From Streptomyces albireticuli (GTDB lineage: Bacteria; Actinomycetota; Actinomycetes; Streptomycetales; Streptomycetaceae), in the NCBI RefSeq assembly GCF_002192455.1, contig NZ_CP021744.1, positions 930,001 through 994,000 of the forward strand: a stretch of DNA of 64,000 nt, written 5' to 3'. Made by a program: the position numbers and the translations under genes. This document shows, in pieces, positions 15,817 through 24,405 of the stretch. The notes beneath the pieces are model-generated. The model was given only the letters and a program-made list of their open reading frames with translations, was not told where the DNA came from and ran no database searches. Numbering within the stretch: the first letter of the stretch is position 1; each line of letters begins with the position of its first letter.

Positions 15817-17244
15817 TCAGGACGGGGTGTGGAAGACCTCGACGTTCTCGAGGACACCGAGCGCGTCGGGGACCAGAACCGCTGCCGAGTAGTAGGTGCT
15901 GACCAGGTAGGAGATGTGGGCCTGGTCGCTGATGCCCATGAACCGCACGTTCAGGCCGGGCTCGTACTCGTCGGGGATCCCGGTCTGCCGCAGGCCGACC
16001 ACACCCTGCTCGTCCTCGCCCAGACGCATGGCGAGGATGGCGGAGGTGCCCGCGTCCGAGACGGGGATCTTGCCGCAGGGCAGGATCGGGACGCCGCGCC
16101 AGGCGGGCACGGAGTGACCGTTCACGTCGGCGCTGTCGAAGTTCAGGCCGCGCTTGTTGCACTCACGGGCGAGGGCGGAGACGGCCCGGGGGTGGGCGAA
16201 GAAGGCCCGGGTGCCCCGCCGCATGCTCAGCAGCTCGTCCATGTCGTCGGGCGTGGGCGGGCCGGAGTGGGTGGAGATGCGCTGGCTGTGGTCGGCGTTG
16301 TGCAGCAGGCCGAACTCGGGGTTGTTGACGAGCTCGGACTCCTGGCGCTCGCGCAGCGCCTCGATGGTCAGCCGCAGCTGCTGCTCGACCTGGTCCATCG
16401 GGTCGTTGTAGAGGTCGGCGACCCTGGTGTGCACCCGGAGAATCGTCTGGGCCACGCTCAGCTCGTACTCGCGGGGTTCGAGGTCGTAGTCGACGAAGGT
16501 GCCGGGCAGGACGGGCTCGCCGGTGTGGCCGGCGGCGAGGGCGATGTTCGCCTCGCCCTTCTTGTTCTGCGGCCGCGCCTTGTCGGCCTGGCGCCGCCGG
16601 ACGTGGGTGCGCAGCCGCTCGTCGCGGCCCGCCACCTCCTCGTAGGCGGTCCGGGGCAGGGCCAGGACGGTGCACGCGGTCATCGCGCGCGCCGTGAACT
16701 CCCACTCGCCCGGCTCCTCGGCCACGGCACGGTCGCCGAAGAAGGCGCCGTCGGCCAGGACACCGCGCCGGGTCTCCTCGCCGTACTTGCCGGTGCCGGC
16801 CTTCTCCACCTTGCCGCGCGCGATCAGATAGACGTGGTCGACGGACCCGCCCTGCTCGGCGATGACCTGGCCGGGCTCGTACTCGCGCTGCCGGCACCGC
16901 TCGGCCAGCGCGCGCAGCGTCGCGTCGTCGTGGAAGCCGCGCAGCAGCGGCAGCTCCCCCAGCTCCGCGGGAACGACCCGGACGGCGGTGCCTTCCTGGA
17001 CGAAGGTGATCCGGCCGTCGCCGACCTCGTACGTCAGACGGCGGTTGACCCGGTAGGCGCCGCCCTTCACCTCCAGCCAGGGCAGCATGCGCAGCAGCCA
17101 GCGGGAGCTGATGCCCTGCATCTGCGGGACGCTCTTGGTGGTGGTCGCCAGGTTCCGCGCAGCGGCGATCCCCAGGCTGAGCTGTCCCCTGCCCGTGTGC
17201 TGTGCGGGCTGCTCCGGCTGCTGCCGGTGCGCTGCGGTCGACAT
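15817..17244 (-). CDS. eshA: Family 2B encapsulin shell protein (EshA-like) with cyclic-nucleotide-binding-like domain
   Basis: 475-aa HK97-fold shell protein. An N-terminal arm and first shell segment (1-95) are interrupted by a Crp/Fnr-like cyclic-nucleotide-binding domain (about 96-210: [31 protein letters not shown]). The main shell domain follows, from about 255 to the end ([26 protein letters not shown], then [12 protein letters not shown]-type segments). EshA of S. griseus/S. coelicolor is the known homologue; family 2B encapsulins house the 2-methylisoborneol synthase encoded next door. The inserted domain may respond to a nucleotide, but the effector is not settled. The ATG follows GGAAGGGA; it heads the three-gene operon. 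Confidence 0.93.
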   Translation of the reverse strand: MSTAAHRQQPEQPAQHTGRGQLSLGIAAARNLATTTKSVPQMQGISSRWLLRMLPWLEVKGGAYRVNRRLTYEVGDGRITFVQEGTAVRVVPAELGELPLLRGFHDDATLRALAERCRQREYEPGQVIAEQGGSVDHVYLIARGKVEKAGTGKYGEETRRGVLADGAFFGDRAVAEEPGEWEFTARAMTACTVLALPRTAYEEVAGRDERLRTHVRRRQADKARPQNKKGEANIALAAGHTGEPVLPGTFVDYDLEPREYELSVAQTILRVHTRVADLYNDPMDQVEQQLRLTIEALRERQESELVNNPEFGLLHNADHSQRISTHSGPPTPDDMDELLSMRRGTRAFFAHPRAVSALARECNKRGLNFDSADVNGHSVPAWRGVPILPCGKIPVSDAGTSAILAMRLGEDEQGVVGLRQTGIPDEYEPGLNVRFMGISDQAHISYLVSTYYSAAVLVPDALGVLENVEVFHTPS

Positions 17245-17825
17245 CCCGGTCCCTTCCGTCTGGGCGCATGCGTCAAGAAGGAGCCCCCGGAACAGCCCGA
17301 TCGGGCGAACTGTGAGGAGCTCCTGTGACGCAAGTGAATCAGCGCTTAATGATGTTGGTCGAGGTGACCGGGAGGGCATGGTCGTATTCACGCCATCGAA
17401 GGGAGGGCGGTTCGCGCGGCCCGTCCCGGATCCCGGGGATGGGCGACGGTGGCCAGGGCCGGCGATCGCGTCCACTATGCCGTGTTGGCCTACGTTTGGG
17501 GCGCGAGGGGCCGGGGGTATCGGGAGCTCCTCCGGCGCGGCGCACCGTGCGATCCGAGTGATCGAGGTGGCCGATAACGTTCCGTCGAGCCGGAAAAAGG
17601 CAGACCCTGAGCCCCTTCCCCCGGGTGTGGCCGAATCTCCACTCGAACGTATTTCACTATAAGTGGCGAATCGATTACCTTTCGTAGGATCTCCTTCTTG
17701 ATGGGTTCATACCAGGCCGTCGCGGCCGCGGGCCCTCGTCCGCACCTCGCGGCGGCCTCCGTGACGCAGCCACCAAGCGCTGAAGTCATGGAGTCCTGAA
17801 GTCCTGATGTGATGAAGGAGAAGAC
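17245..17825. other. Divergent intergenic region upstream of the encapsulin operon
   Basis: About 580 bp with no supportable gene. The region 17650-17700 is locally AT-rich (TTTCACTATAAGTGG, then CGTAGGAT) and is the likeliest promoter site for the plus-strand gene at 17826. A 580-bp leader is long for this family and may hold regulation of 2-methylisoborneol synthesis, but no clear operator was found. Confidence 0.4.
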
Positions 17826-18347
17826 ATGCGCGTACGGAGGATGACGGTCGTCGCCGCGGCGTCGGCGGTCCTCGCGCTCCTCGGCGGCACCTCCCCCGCC
17901 TCGGCGGGAGTCACTGCGGCCGACCCTTCCGCTCCGGCCACCGTGCCCTCGACCGCCCCGGACGACCCCGGGGGCGGCGTGGAGGCCGGGAAGGCCGGCT
18001 CGGATGCCGACGCCTCGGCCGTGATCCGATGCCAGGGCCAGGTGCAGCGCCCGCACAACTCCACCCATGTGCCCGGCACGGTGAACGTCGTCGTGACCGT
18101 CTCCTGCACGGCGCGCGTGTCGGAGATCACCACACGGGCGGCCCTGTACAAGAACGGACACCTCGTCAAGCAGTCGGCACTGCGGACGCAGTCGGGCACC
18201 GCCTCCGCGCAGAACAACGCGGCGGTGCCGTGCAGCCCCGGCAACTACCGCGGCTGGATGTACTTCAAGGTCGTCTTCCCGCCCGGCTACAACCCCCCGA
18301 CCGCCTCCGCCAACGGCCTCGGCCAGGAAGTGCCCATCAGCTGCTGA
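17826..18347 (+). CDS. Small secreted protein of unknown function
   Basis: 173 aa. A signal peptide (1-27, ending PASAG) is followed by a Pro/Asp-rich linker (30-60) and a compact C-terminal domain with four Cys (IRCQGQVQRP, VSCTARVSEI, VPCSPGNYRG and the terminal SC), probably two disulfides. NYRGWMYFKVVFPPGY suggests a beta-rich fold. Proteins of this pattern recur in Streptomyces without a known function. GAAGGAG sits 7 nt before the ATG. Confidence 0.85.
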   Translation: MRVRRMTVVAAASAVLALLGGTSPASAGVTAADPSAPATVPSTAPDDPGGGVEAGKAGSDADASAVIRCQGQVQRPHNSTHVPGTVNVVVTVSCTARVSEITTRAALYKNGHLVKQSALRTQSGTASAQNNAAVPCSPGNYRGWMYFKVVFPPGYNPPTASANGLGQEVPISC

Positions 18348-18405
18348 CCCGCCGCCGGAGCGGCGGCACGTTGCACGGGGGCGCCGCCGGGGAAGGAGTC
18401 CCGAC

Positions 18406-19221
18406 GTGCGCCCCACCCCCGCCCGGATCCTGCGCCGGAGAGTGACACAGCTCGACACGGCGGCGGACCCGGCCGCCGGCCCCGATGCCGACGCCGACGT
18501 CCTGCTGCGTCATTTCACCTCGGTCATGCCGCTGTGGACCGAGCCCGAGATGGCGGCCCTCGCCGGGGGCCCGGCCGTCGTCGACCCGTCCGAGGCGGAC
18601 GCGGCGGTCGAGGACTGCCTGCTGCTGCGTCACCTCGCGCGCGAGGAGCCGGGCATCGTCCTCGGCCCCCTGGAGCGGACCCGCCAGCACTGGATCGGCA
18701 CCGGCCCCCACGAACTGGCGCCCTCCCGCGAGTCCGTCCCGCGCCGGGAGCGGTTCCGCGCCCCCCGCGACGCCCCCCTTCCGCCCAGCACGAAGCCGTT
18801 CCACGTGGGGCTCTACACCTCGACGGCGCGGCACGGCGGTACGGGCATGTGGCGCATGTACCTCGACCAGGGCTCCAGCCTCCACCCCCGCCCCTGGTAC
18901 ACCTGGGAACTCCCGGTCACGGACCCCACGGCGGAGGTCCTGGAGATCGGTGACGCCACCGCCTGGGCGGCCTTCGTCGAGCGCTATCCGCTCGTCCACG
19001 ACGGCTCCGTCTTCCCCGACTGGCGGGCGGTGGCTCAGGACTACGCCGGTGTCCATATGACGCTGCGGGCGATCGCCGCGACACAGGGATTCCGGGTGCG
19101 GGTCGGGGGTGGGGTGGCGGCCGCGCCGCCGTACTGGGACGTGGAGTCGGTGCTTTGGTTGCGGTGGGTGTTCGGTGGGGTGCGGCTGGTGGGGGTGGTG
19201 GGGGAGGACGGGCGGGGGTAG
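18406..19221 (+). CDS. Hypothetical cytosolic protein
   Basis: 271 aa, no signal peptide or membrane helix, Trp-rich in its second half (TGMWRMYLDQGSSLHPRPWYTWEL; DVESVLWLRWVFGG). I do not recognise a domain. The GTG start is supported by GGAAGGAG eight bases upstream. It follows the small secreted protein by 58 bp and may share its transcript. The last ~30 codons run into Val/Gly-rich sequence of biased composition, next to a dispersed repeat, so the C-terminus may have been altered by the repeat. Confidence 0.72.
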   Translation: MRPTPARILRRRVTQLDTAADPAAGPDADADVLLRHFTSVMPLWTEPEMAALAGGPAVVDPSEADAAVEDCLLLRHLAREEPGIVLGPLERTRQHWIGTGPHELAPSRESVPRRERFRAPRDAPLPPSTKPFHVGLYTSTARHGGTGMWRMYLDQGSSLHPRPWYTWELPVTDPTAEVLEIGDATAWAAFVERYPLVHDGSVFPDWRAVAQDYAGVHMTLRAIAATQGFRVRVGGGVAAAPPYWDVESVLWLRWVFGGVRLVGVVGEDGRG

Positions 19222-19235
19222 GGGTGGGCGCCCTG

Positions 19236-19427
19236 CGGGCGGATTTTTCCCCAGCCCCGCCCCTTCCCGAACCGGGGCTCCGCCTCGGACCCCGGTCCTC
19301 AAGCGCCGGACGGGCTGATTTTCAGCCCGTCCGGCGCTTGAGGACACCGCGCGGAGCGCGGAAAAGGGGGGCCGGGGGCTCGCCCCCGGTATCGGGAAGG
19401 GGCGGGGCTGGGGAAAAAGCCCCCGGC
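19236..19427. repeat. Dispersed inverted-repeat element, copy A (bidirectional terminator)
   Basis: Outer arms pair CCCCAGCCCCGCCCCTTCCCGA with its complement near 19393-19417. The core is a perfect 24-bp stem (19295-19318 with 19322-19345, GTCCTCAAGCGCCGGACGGG and on) closed by TTT. The element lies between convergent genes and shares its blocks with the copy at 26899-27158. Confidence 0.85.
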
Positions 19428-19431
19428 ACCA

Positions 19432-20334
19432 CTAAGCCGCCCGCCAACCCGTCAGATCCGCGAACACGACCACATTGTCGCGGTACCCGCCCACCCCGTC
19501 CCGCGGCCCCCCGCACGTCACCAACCTCAACCGCGGCACCCCCGACCCCGCGTACACCCGATCCGCGGGGAAGTCCGCCTTGGCGTACTGCTCCACGGCC
19601 CGGACGGTGAACACCGCCGTGGTGCCGTCCGCCCGGGTCACCTCGATCGTGGCGCCCGGCCGCAGCCGGCCGATGGAGAAGAACACGCCGTCGCCGTACC
19701 GGCCCACGGTCGAGTGCCCGAGGATCACGGAGGCACCGGCCTCGCCGGGGGTCGGGGAGCCGCGGTACCAGCCCGCCGGCGCGTTCCTCGCGATCGGGGG
19801 CACCTCCACGGTGCCGTCGGCCTCCTGGCCGAGGGACATCACGGGGGCGGTGACGCCGAGCGAGGGGATCGCCAGCCGCACGGGCTCCGAACGGGACATG
19901 GGCGCGGCGGTCCCCGGGCCGGGCGACACCGGGGCGGTGGCGCCCACGCCCGGTCCGGGCGGGGGTGCGGGGGCGGGCGTGCGGCCGCCGAGGAGGATCA
20001 GGCAGACCCCGAGGGCGATCAAGGTCACCAGGAAGAACAGACCGGCGCGGGCCTGCCGGCGGCGACGCGCCGTACGCGGCCGGCCTGTGCGCCGCAGGTC
20101 GGTACGCGGCCGGTCCGTACGCCGGTGATCCGTACGCCGCCGACCCGTGCGCCGCTGGTCCGTACGCGTCCGCCCCATACGCCGCCGGTCGATACGGGGC
20201 CGGCCCGTACGCCGAAGAACCGTGCACCGAAGAACCGTGCGCCGGAGGACCGCCAGGGAAGCCCGCCCCCGCCGGGTGCCGGACGCGCGTCCGGCACCGG
20301 CCTCCGCGGGGTTCGGGTGTGCGGGGTGTCGCAT
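19432..20334 (-). CDS. Class F sortase with Arg-rich repeat N-terminus
   Basis: 300-aa sortase. Residues 25-90 are Arg/Thr pentads such as RRTGR and RPRTD, encoded by a 15-bp tandem array. A single membrane helix follows (about 97-115, GLFFLVTLIALGVCLILLG), then a Pro-rich linker and the sortase barrel. Catalytic residues are His in VILGHSTVG, Cys in LRLVTCGG and an Arg near the C-terminus (GYRDN region). Class F enzymes of Actinobacteria are mostly housekeeping-like with unknown substrates. The basic tail is on the cytoplasmic side. GGAAGGG precedes the ATG. If translation began further in, the repeats would be lost but the helix and catalytic domain kept. Confidence 0.88.
   Translation of the reverse strand: MRHPAHPNPAEAGAGRASGTRRGRASLAVLRRTVLRCTVLRRTGRPRIDRRRMGRTRTDQRRTGRRRTDHRRTDRPRTDLRRTGRPRTARRRRQARAGLFFLVTLIALGVCLILLGGRTPAPAPPPGPGVGATAPVSPGPGTAAPMSRSEPVRLAIPSLGVTAPVMSLGQEADGTVEVPPIARNAPAGWYRGSPTPGEAGASVILGHSTVGRYGDGVFFSIGRLRPGATIEVTRADGTTAVFTVRAVEQYAKADFPADRVYAGSGVPRLRLVTCGGPRDGVGGYRDNVVVFADLTGWRAA
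20072..20251 (-). repeat. 15-bp tandem repeat, 12 units, inside the sortase gene
   Basis: Units of the form GTACGCCGCCGGTCC follow one another exactly every 15 bp from 20072 to 20251. They encode Arg/Thr-rich pentapeptides in the cytoplasmic tail of the sortase. Confidence 0.9.
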
Positions 20335-21105
20335 GATCGGTGCCCTTCCTCTCCGGGGTCTGTGGGACGGGGGCCCGTGGCCGCTCGCGGCGCCGCGCGG
20401 GCCGGTCCGTACGCGGGAGGCGGTCGGGGGGTACGCCGTGACGCGGACCGGGCCAGACGTACCGGCCCGGACGTGCGGGACCAGACGTGCCGGCCCGTAC
20501 GTGCGGGACCAGACGTGCCGGTCCGTACGTGCGGGACCAGTCGCATCGGCCCGGACGTCCCGGGCCCGCCCTGCGCGGGTTCCGCGCCACGCCCCCTCCG
20601 CCCGCTACCGGCCTCTCCCTCTCACCGTAGGAACCCCGCCCCGCCCCGCGTATCGGCCGACCGGTCCACCGGCCGGGGGAATCCACCGTGCTCCCCCGGC
20701 CTCCGCCCCCTCCGGCCACGCGTCCTCGGCGGCCCGGGCGCGGAGGCGGCGGGGTAGCTGTCCCCTCGTCGGAGGAGGGAGGTCGGACCCCCGCGCGGCC
20801 GGTCGGCCGATCCCGGCCGCGCCCGGCCCCGGCCAGCCTGGGAACAGCACCCGGCCACCCTTCCGGCAGAAGCACGGCGGAAACCGGGTCCGGCCGTTCC
20901 GCGGAGGACCGGCCCGCCCCTCCGGTGGACCCCCGGCAGGCCCTCGGTCTTCCACCGGCGGCCCGGAGGAAGAGGACCGCCCCCCGGCAGACCCCGGCCC
21001 TCCACCGGCCGGCCCGGAGGAAGGCCGGCGGAGACCCTCCGGCGGCCCCCGGCGGAAGCCCGGACCACCCTCCGGCACCAGACCCCGCAGAGAAGAGGCC
21101 CGACG
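20335..21105. other. Repeat-rich divergent intergenic region
   Basis: 771 bp with no supportable gene. It holds a 28-bp tandem array (20453-20564) on the sortase side, and near 20931-21020 a pair of imperfect ~50-bp direct repeats (CCCCGGCAG...CCGGAGGAAG) on the phosphatase side. Long open frames across it are compositional artefacts. Confidence 0.6.
20453..20564. repeat. 28-bp tandem repeat upstream of the sortase gene
   Basis: CCAGACGTGC-type starts recur at 20453, 20481, 20509 and 20537, an exact 28-bp period with three good units and a decayed fourth. The period is not a multiple of three, so the array is noncoding. It lies 120-230 bp before the sortase ATG. Confidence 0.85.
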
Positions 21106-23232
21106 ATGAACCCCCTCACCAGGACCGGTGTCCCCGCCCCGGCCGCCCCCGCTCCGCCCCCGGACACCCCGGAGGCCGTCACCCCCCTCATGGAGCACGC
21201 CTTCACCCAGGCGCCCATCGCCATGGCCCTCTACGACCGCGACTGCCGTCAGGTCCGGGCCAACGACGAGATGGCGTACATCTCGGGCCGCACCGAGGAC
21301 GAGACCCACGGCCGGCTCCTCACGGACCTGCTTCCCGACCCGCCGCTGAACGAGCTGGCCCGTCAGGGCGCCCAGGTCATGCGCAGCGGGCGGCCGGCCC
21401 GGGCCGACGTCCGCGTGACCGTGCCCGGCGAGGACCGGGAGCGGGCGTGGACGACCTTCCTCACCCCCGTCGAGGACGGCGCCGGCCGGCCGCTGGGCCT
21501 CGCGGTCGCGGCGCTCGACACCACCCGCGAATACCTGGCCAGACGGCGGCTGTCCCTGGTCAACGAGGCCACCGCCCGTATCGGCACCACCTTGGACCTC
21601 GCCCGCACCGCGCAGGAACTCGCGGACGTCACCTGCGGCCGGTTCGCCGACGCCGTCACGGTCGACCTGCTCGACTCGGTCCTCGCCGACCCCGTCCTCG
21701 CCGACGCCCGGCCGCAGGACGCCCCCGTCACCGCGCTGCGCCGTGTCGCCCAGCGCGCGACGCACGGCGCGCCCCCGCTCCCCCGCCCGGGCCGGAGGGC
21801 CGTCCCCCTCGCCCCGCGCTCGCTGCCCGCCCGCGTCCTGGCCTCCGGCCGGGCCACCCGCTTCCACCTCGGCGCCCACGCGGGGCCGTGCCGGTGGTCG
21901 TCCGGCGCGCTCACCTTCGACGAGAGCACGCGCGGCGACGGCATCCACTCCGTCCTCGCGGTGCCGCTCAAGGCCCGCGGCCAGGTGCTGGGGCTCGCCC
22001 AGTTCGCCCGGAGCCGGCGGAGCGGTCCCTTCGACGAGGACGACGCGCTGGTCGCCGAGGACATCACCGCCAGGGCCGCCACCTGCATCGACAACGCCCG
22101 CCGCTACACCCGCGAACGCGCCGTCGCCGTGACCCTCCAGCGCAGCCTGCTCCCCGCCCGGCCGGCGACCCAGAACGCCGTCGACGTGGCCTCCCGCTAC
22201 CTCCCCGCCTGCTCCGAGGCGGGCGTGGGCGGCGACTGGTTCGACGTCATCCCCCTGTCCGGCACCCGGGTCGCCCTCGTCGTGGGCGACGTGGTCGGGC
22301 ACGGCCTGTACGCGTCCGCCACCATGGGCCGGCTCCGCACCGCCGTGCGCACCCTCGCCGACCTCGACATGCCGCCCGACGAGCTCCTCACCCACCTCGA
22401 CGACCTCGTCCTCCAGAACCAGCGCGAACAGCACGACCCGGGCGCGCCGGGCTCCTTCGACGAGCTCTGCGCCACCTGTGTCTACGCCGTCTACGACCCC
22501 CTCACCCGGACGTGCGTCATGGCCGCCGCGGGCCACCCCGCGCCCGTCCTCCTCACCCCCGACGGCGACGCCCGCTTCCTGGACCTGCCGCACGGGCCGC
22601 CCCTCGGTCTCGGCGGCCTGCCCTTCGAGTCGCGCGAGGTCTCACTGCCCGAGGGCAGCGTCCTCGCCCTCTACACCGACGGGCTCGTCGAATCGGCCGA
22701 CCACGACATCCGCCACGGCGGCGACCGGCTGCTGCGCGCGATGGCCGGGGCCGCGGACTCCCTGGAGGAGACGTGCGACAGCGTCCTCGACACCCTGCTC
22801 CCGGAGAAGCCCGGGGACGACGTCGCCCTGCTCCTCGCCCGTACCCGCGCGCTGCCCGGTGACAGGACGCGTACCTGGGAGCTCGCCCCCGACCCGTCCG
22901 CCGTCGCCGACGCCCGCGCCCTGGCGACGCGTCAGCTCACCACCTGGGGCCTGGACGACCTCGTCTTCACCACCGAGCTCGTCGTCAGCGAACTCGTCAC
23001 CAACGCCATCCGCTACGGCGCCGCCCCCGTCCGGCTGCGGCTGATCCACGACACCCGTCTGATCTGCGAGGTCTCCGACGCCGGGCACACCGCGCCGCGC
23101 CTGCGCAGGGCCCGCACCTACGACGAGGGCGGCCGCGGCCTCTTCCTCGTCGCCCAGCTCACCGACCGCTGGGGCACCCGGTACACGCCCGACGGCAAGA
23201 CCATCTGGGCCGAACTGCTCCCGGCCGCCTGA
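21106..23232 (+). CDS. PAS-GAF-PP2C (SpoIIE-type) phosphatase with C-terminal HATPase domain
   Basis: 708-aa multidomain signalling protein. PAS domain (about 25-130, FTQAPIAMALYDRDCRQVRAN), GAF domain (about 145-340, FHLGAHAGPCRW, LAVPLKARGQVLGLAQFAR), SpoIIE/RsbU-type PP2C (about 350-575, GVGGDWFDVIPLSG, VVGDVVGHGLYASA, LYTDGLVESADHDI) and a RsbW-like HATPase_c (about 590-705, ELVVSELVTNAIRYGA, GGRGLFLVAQLTDRWG). It probably dephosphorylates an anti-sigma-factor antagonist while its own kinase-like domain phosphorylates or binds a partner. Such fusions are abundant in Streptomyces. It is cytosolic. AGAAGAGG lies 8 nt before the ATG. Confidence 0.92.
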   Translation: MNPLTRTGVPAPAAPAPPPDTPEAVTPLMEHAFTQAPIAMALYDRDCRQVRANDEMAYISGRTEDETHGRLLTDLLPDPPLNELARQGAQVMRSGRPARADVRVTVPGEDRERAWTTFLTPVEDGAGRPLGLAVAALDTTREYLARRRLSLVNEATARIGTTLDLARTAQELADVTCGRFADAVTVDLLDSVLADPVLADARPQDAPVTALRRVAQRATHGAPPLPRPGRRAVPLAPRSLPARVLASGRATRFHLGAHAGPCRWSSGALTFDESTRGDGIHSVLAVPLKARGQVLGLAQFARSRRSGPFDEDDALVAEDITARAATCIDNARRYTRERAVAVTLQRSLLPARPATQNAVDVASRYLPACSEAGVGGDWFDVIPLSGTRVALVVGDVVGHGLYASATMGRLRTAVRTLADLDMPPDELLTHLDDLVLQNQREQHDPGAPGSFDELCATCVYAVYDPLTRTCVMAAAGHPAPVLLTPDGDARFLDLPHGPPLGLGGLPFESREVSLPEGSVLALYTDGLVESADHDIRHGGDRLLRAMAGAADSLEETCDSVLDTLLPEKPGDDVALLLARTRALPGDRTRTWELAPDPSAVADARALATRQLTTWGLDDLVFTTELVVSELVTNAIRYGAAPVRLRLIHDTRLICEVSDAGHTAPRLRRARTYDEGGRGLFLVAQLTDRWGTRYTPDGKTIWAELLPAA

Positions 23233-23307
23233 GCGGCCGTACCCGTGGCCGCCGCCGCGACGGCCGTCCGACACCCATCCGACGCGACACCGTGGGAGGT
23301 GCCCGCC

Positions 23308-24405
23308 ATGACCAGCCCCCCGCTCACCGGCGACGACCGGGCACGACCGCGCCGCGACAGCCCGTACGAGCCCCCGGCACCCGTCGCCGAAGACAGCGTG
23401 AACCTCTCCCTCCGGCAACTCGAATACCTCGTCGTCACCCTCGGCGAGGGCCGCCTGACGCGCGCCGCCCGGCGGCTGCACGTGACGGAACCGACCGTCT
23501 CCCAGCAGCTCAAGGCCCTGGAACGCGCCGTGGGCACCCCCTTGCTCGTACGCGGGGCCGACGGCGTACGCCCCACGCCCGCCGGGGAGGCGCTCCTGCC
23601 GCACGCCCGGACCGCCCTGCGCTGCGCCCGGCAGGCGCGCTCCGCGGCACTGGCCGCGGGCGGTGCCCGCGAGGCGCCCCTGCGCGTGGCCACGCTGCCC
23701 TCGCTCCTGCCCGGGCTCCTGCCCGTGCTGCGGGCGTGGTCGCTCGCGCGGCCGGACACCGGCCTCGTCGTCAGCCTGAGCGGGAGCCGGCGGCTGCTCC
23801 AGGACGGCGTGACCTCGGGGGCCGCCGACCTCGGTGCAGGACCGCGCCCGGAGGGGTGGCACGGCGCGATACGGCCCTTCGGCACCGAGGAGTTCGTCGT
23901 GGTCTGCCCGGCGGACCATCCGCTGCGCGGCGGGGCCGCGCCCGTGCGGGAGCTTCTCGACGACCGGTGGATCTGCTACCGGGAGGACGGCCGGAGCCCG
24001 CTCGCCCTCCTCGCCGGCGCCGACGAGCCCGGCCCGCTTCCGCGCCGGCCGTTCCTGGAGGTCCCCTCCGCCGGTGCCGCGATCGCCCTCGCCGCGGACG
24101 GCGCCGGGCTCACCGCCGTTCCCTCCGGCGCCGTGCCGCCCCGGCTGCGCTCCCAGGTCATCCGTCCCCTGCCGGGCGTGTCCCGTGAGATCACGCTGTT
24201 CACCGCCCCGGACGCGCCGGAGGGAACGGCCGCCCACGCTGCCGAACTGTGCCGCCACGCCGCACCGCGCACCGCGCCGGACGAGCCCGTGGGCACGGTC
24301 CACGACGGCGTGCCGCGACGGCGGGCCCCGGCCCCGGCGGAGGTGCCGTACGACGGCGTCCGTCCGGCCGCCGCGCGCCCGCCGCGCGCGGGGGACCACT
24401 CATGA
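23308..24405 (+). CDS. LysR-family transcriptional regulator
   Basis: 365-aa LTTR. A ~30-residue N-terminal extension precedes the winged-helix domain (SLRQLEYLVVTLGEGRLTRAARRLHVTEPTVSQQLKALERAVG, about 33-75). The substrate-binding domain follows (APLRVATLPSLLPGLLPVLRAW; EEFVVVCPADHPL). The C-terminus has a disordered Pro/Arg tail of about 35 residues. GGGAGG precedes the ATG. Its stop overlaps the ATG of the MFS gene (ATGA), so regulator and transporter are translationally coupled. LysR genes are more often divergent from their target, and this arrangement suggests it regulates its own operon. The inducer is unknown. Confidence 0.92.
   Translation: MTSPPLTGDDRARPRRDSPYEPPAPVAEDSVNLSLRQLEYLVVTLGEGRLTRAARRLHVTEPTVSQQLKALERAVGTPLLVRGADGVRPTPAGEALLPHARTALRCARQARSAALAAGGAREAPLRVATLPSLLPGLLPVLRAWSLARPDTGLVVSLSGSRRLLQDGVTSGAADLGAGPRPEGWHGAIRPFGTEEFVVVCPADHPLRGGAAPVRELLDDRWICYREDGRSPLALLAGADEPGPLPRRPFLEVPSAGAAIALAADGAGLTAVPSGAVPPRLRSQVIRPLPGVSREITLFTAPDAPEGTAAHAAELCRHAAPRTAPDEPVGTVHDGVPRRRAPAPAEVPYDGVRPAAARPPRAGDHS

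Noticed and set aside
13602-15857. Single 751-aa reading frame ending in the methyltransferase
   Set aside because: Its first 465 residues are an out-of-frame reading of the cyclase gene; the real protein starts at 14462 after a good RBS.
20453-20564. CRISPR-like look of the 28-bp repeats
   Set aside because: The units are head-to-tail without unique spacers and no cas gene is near, so it is a simple tandem repeat.
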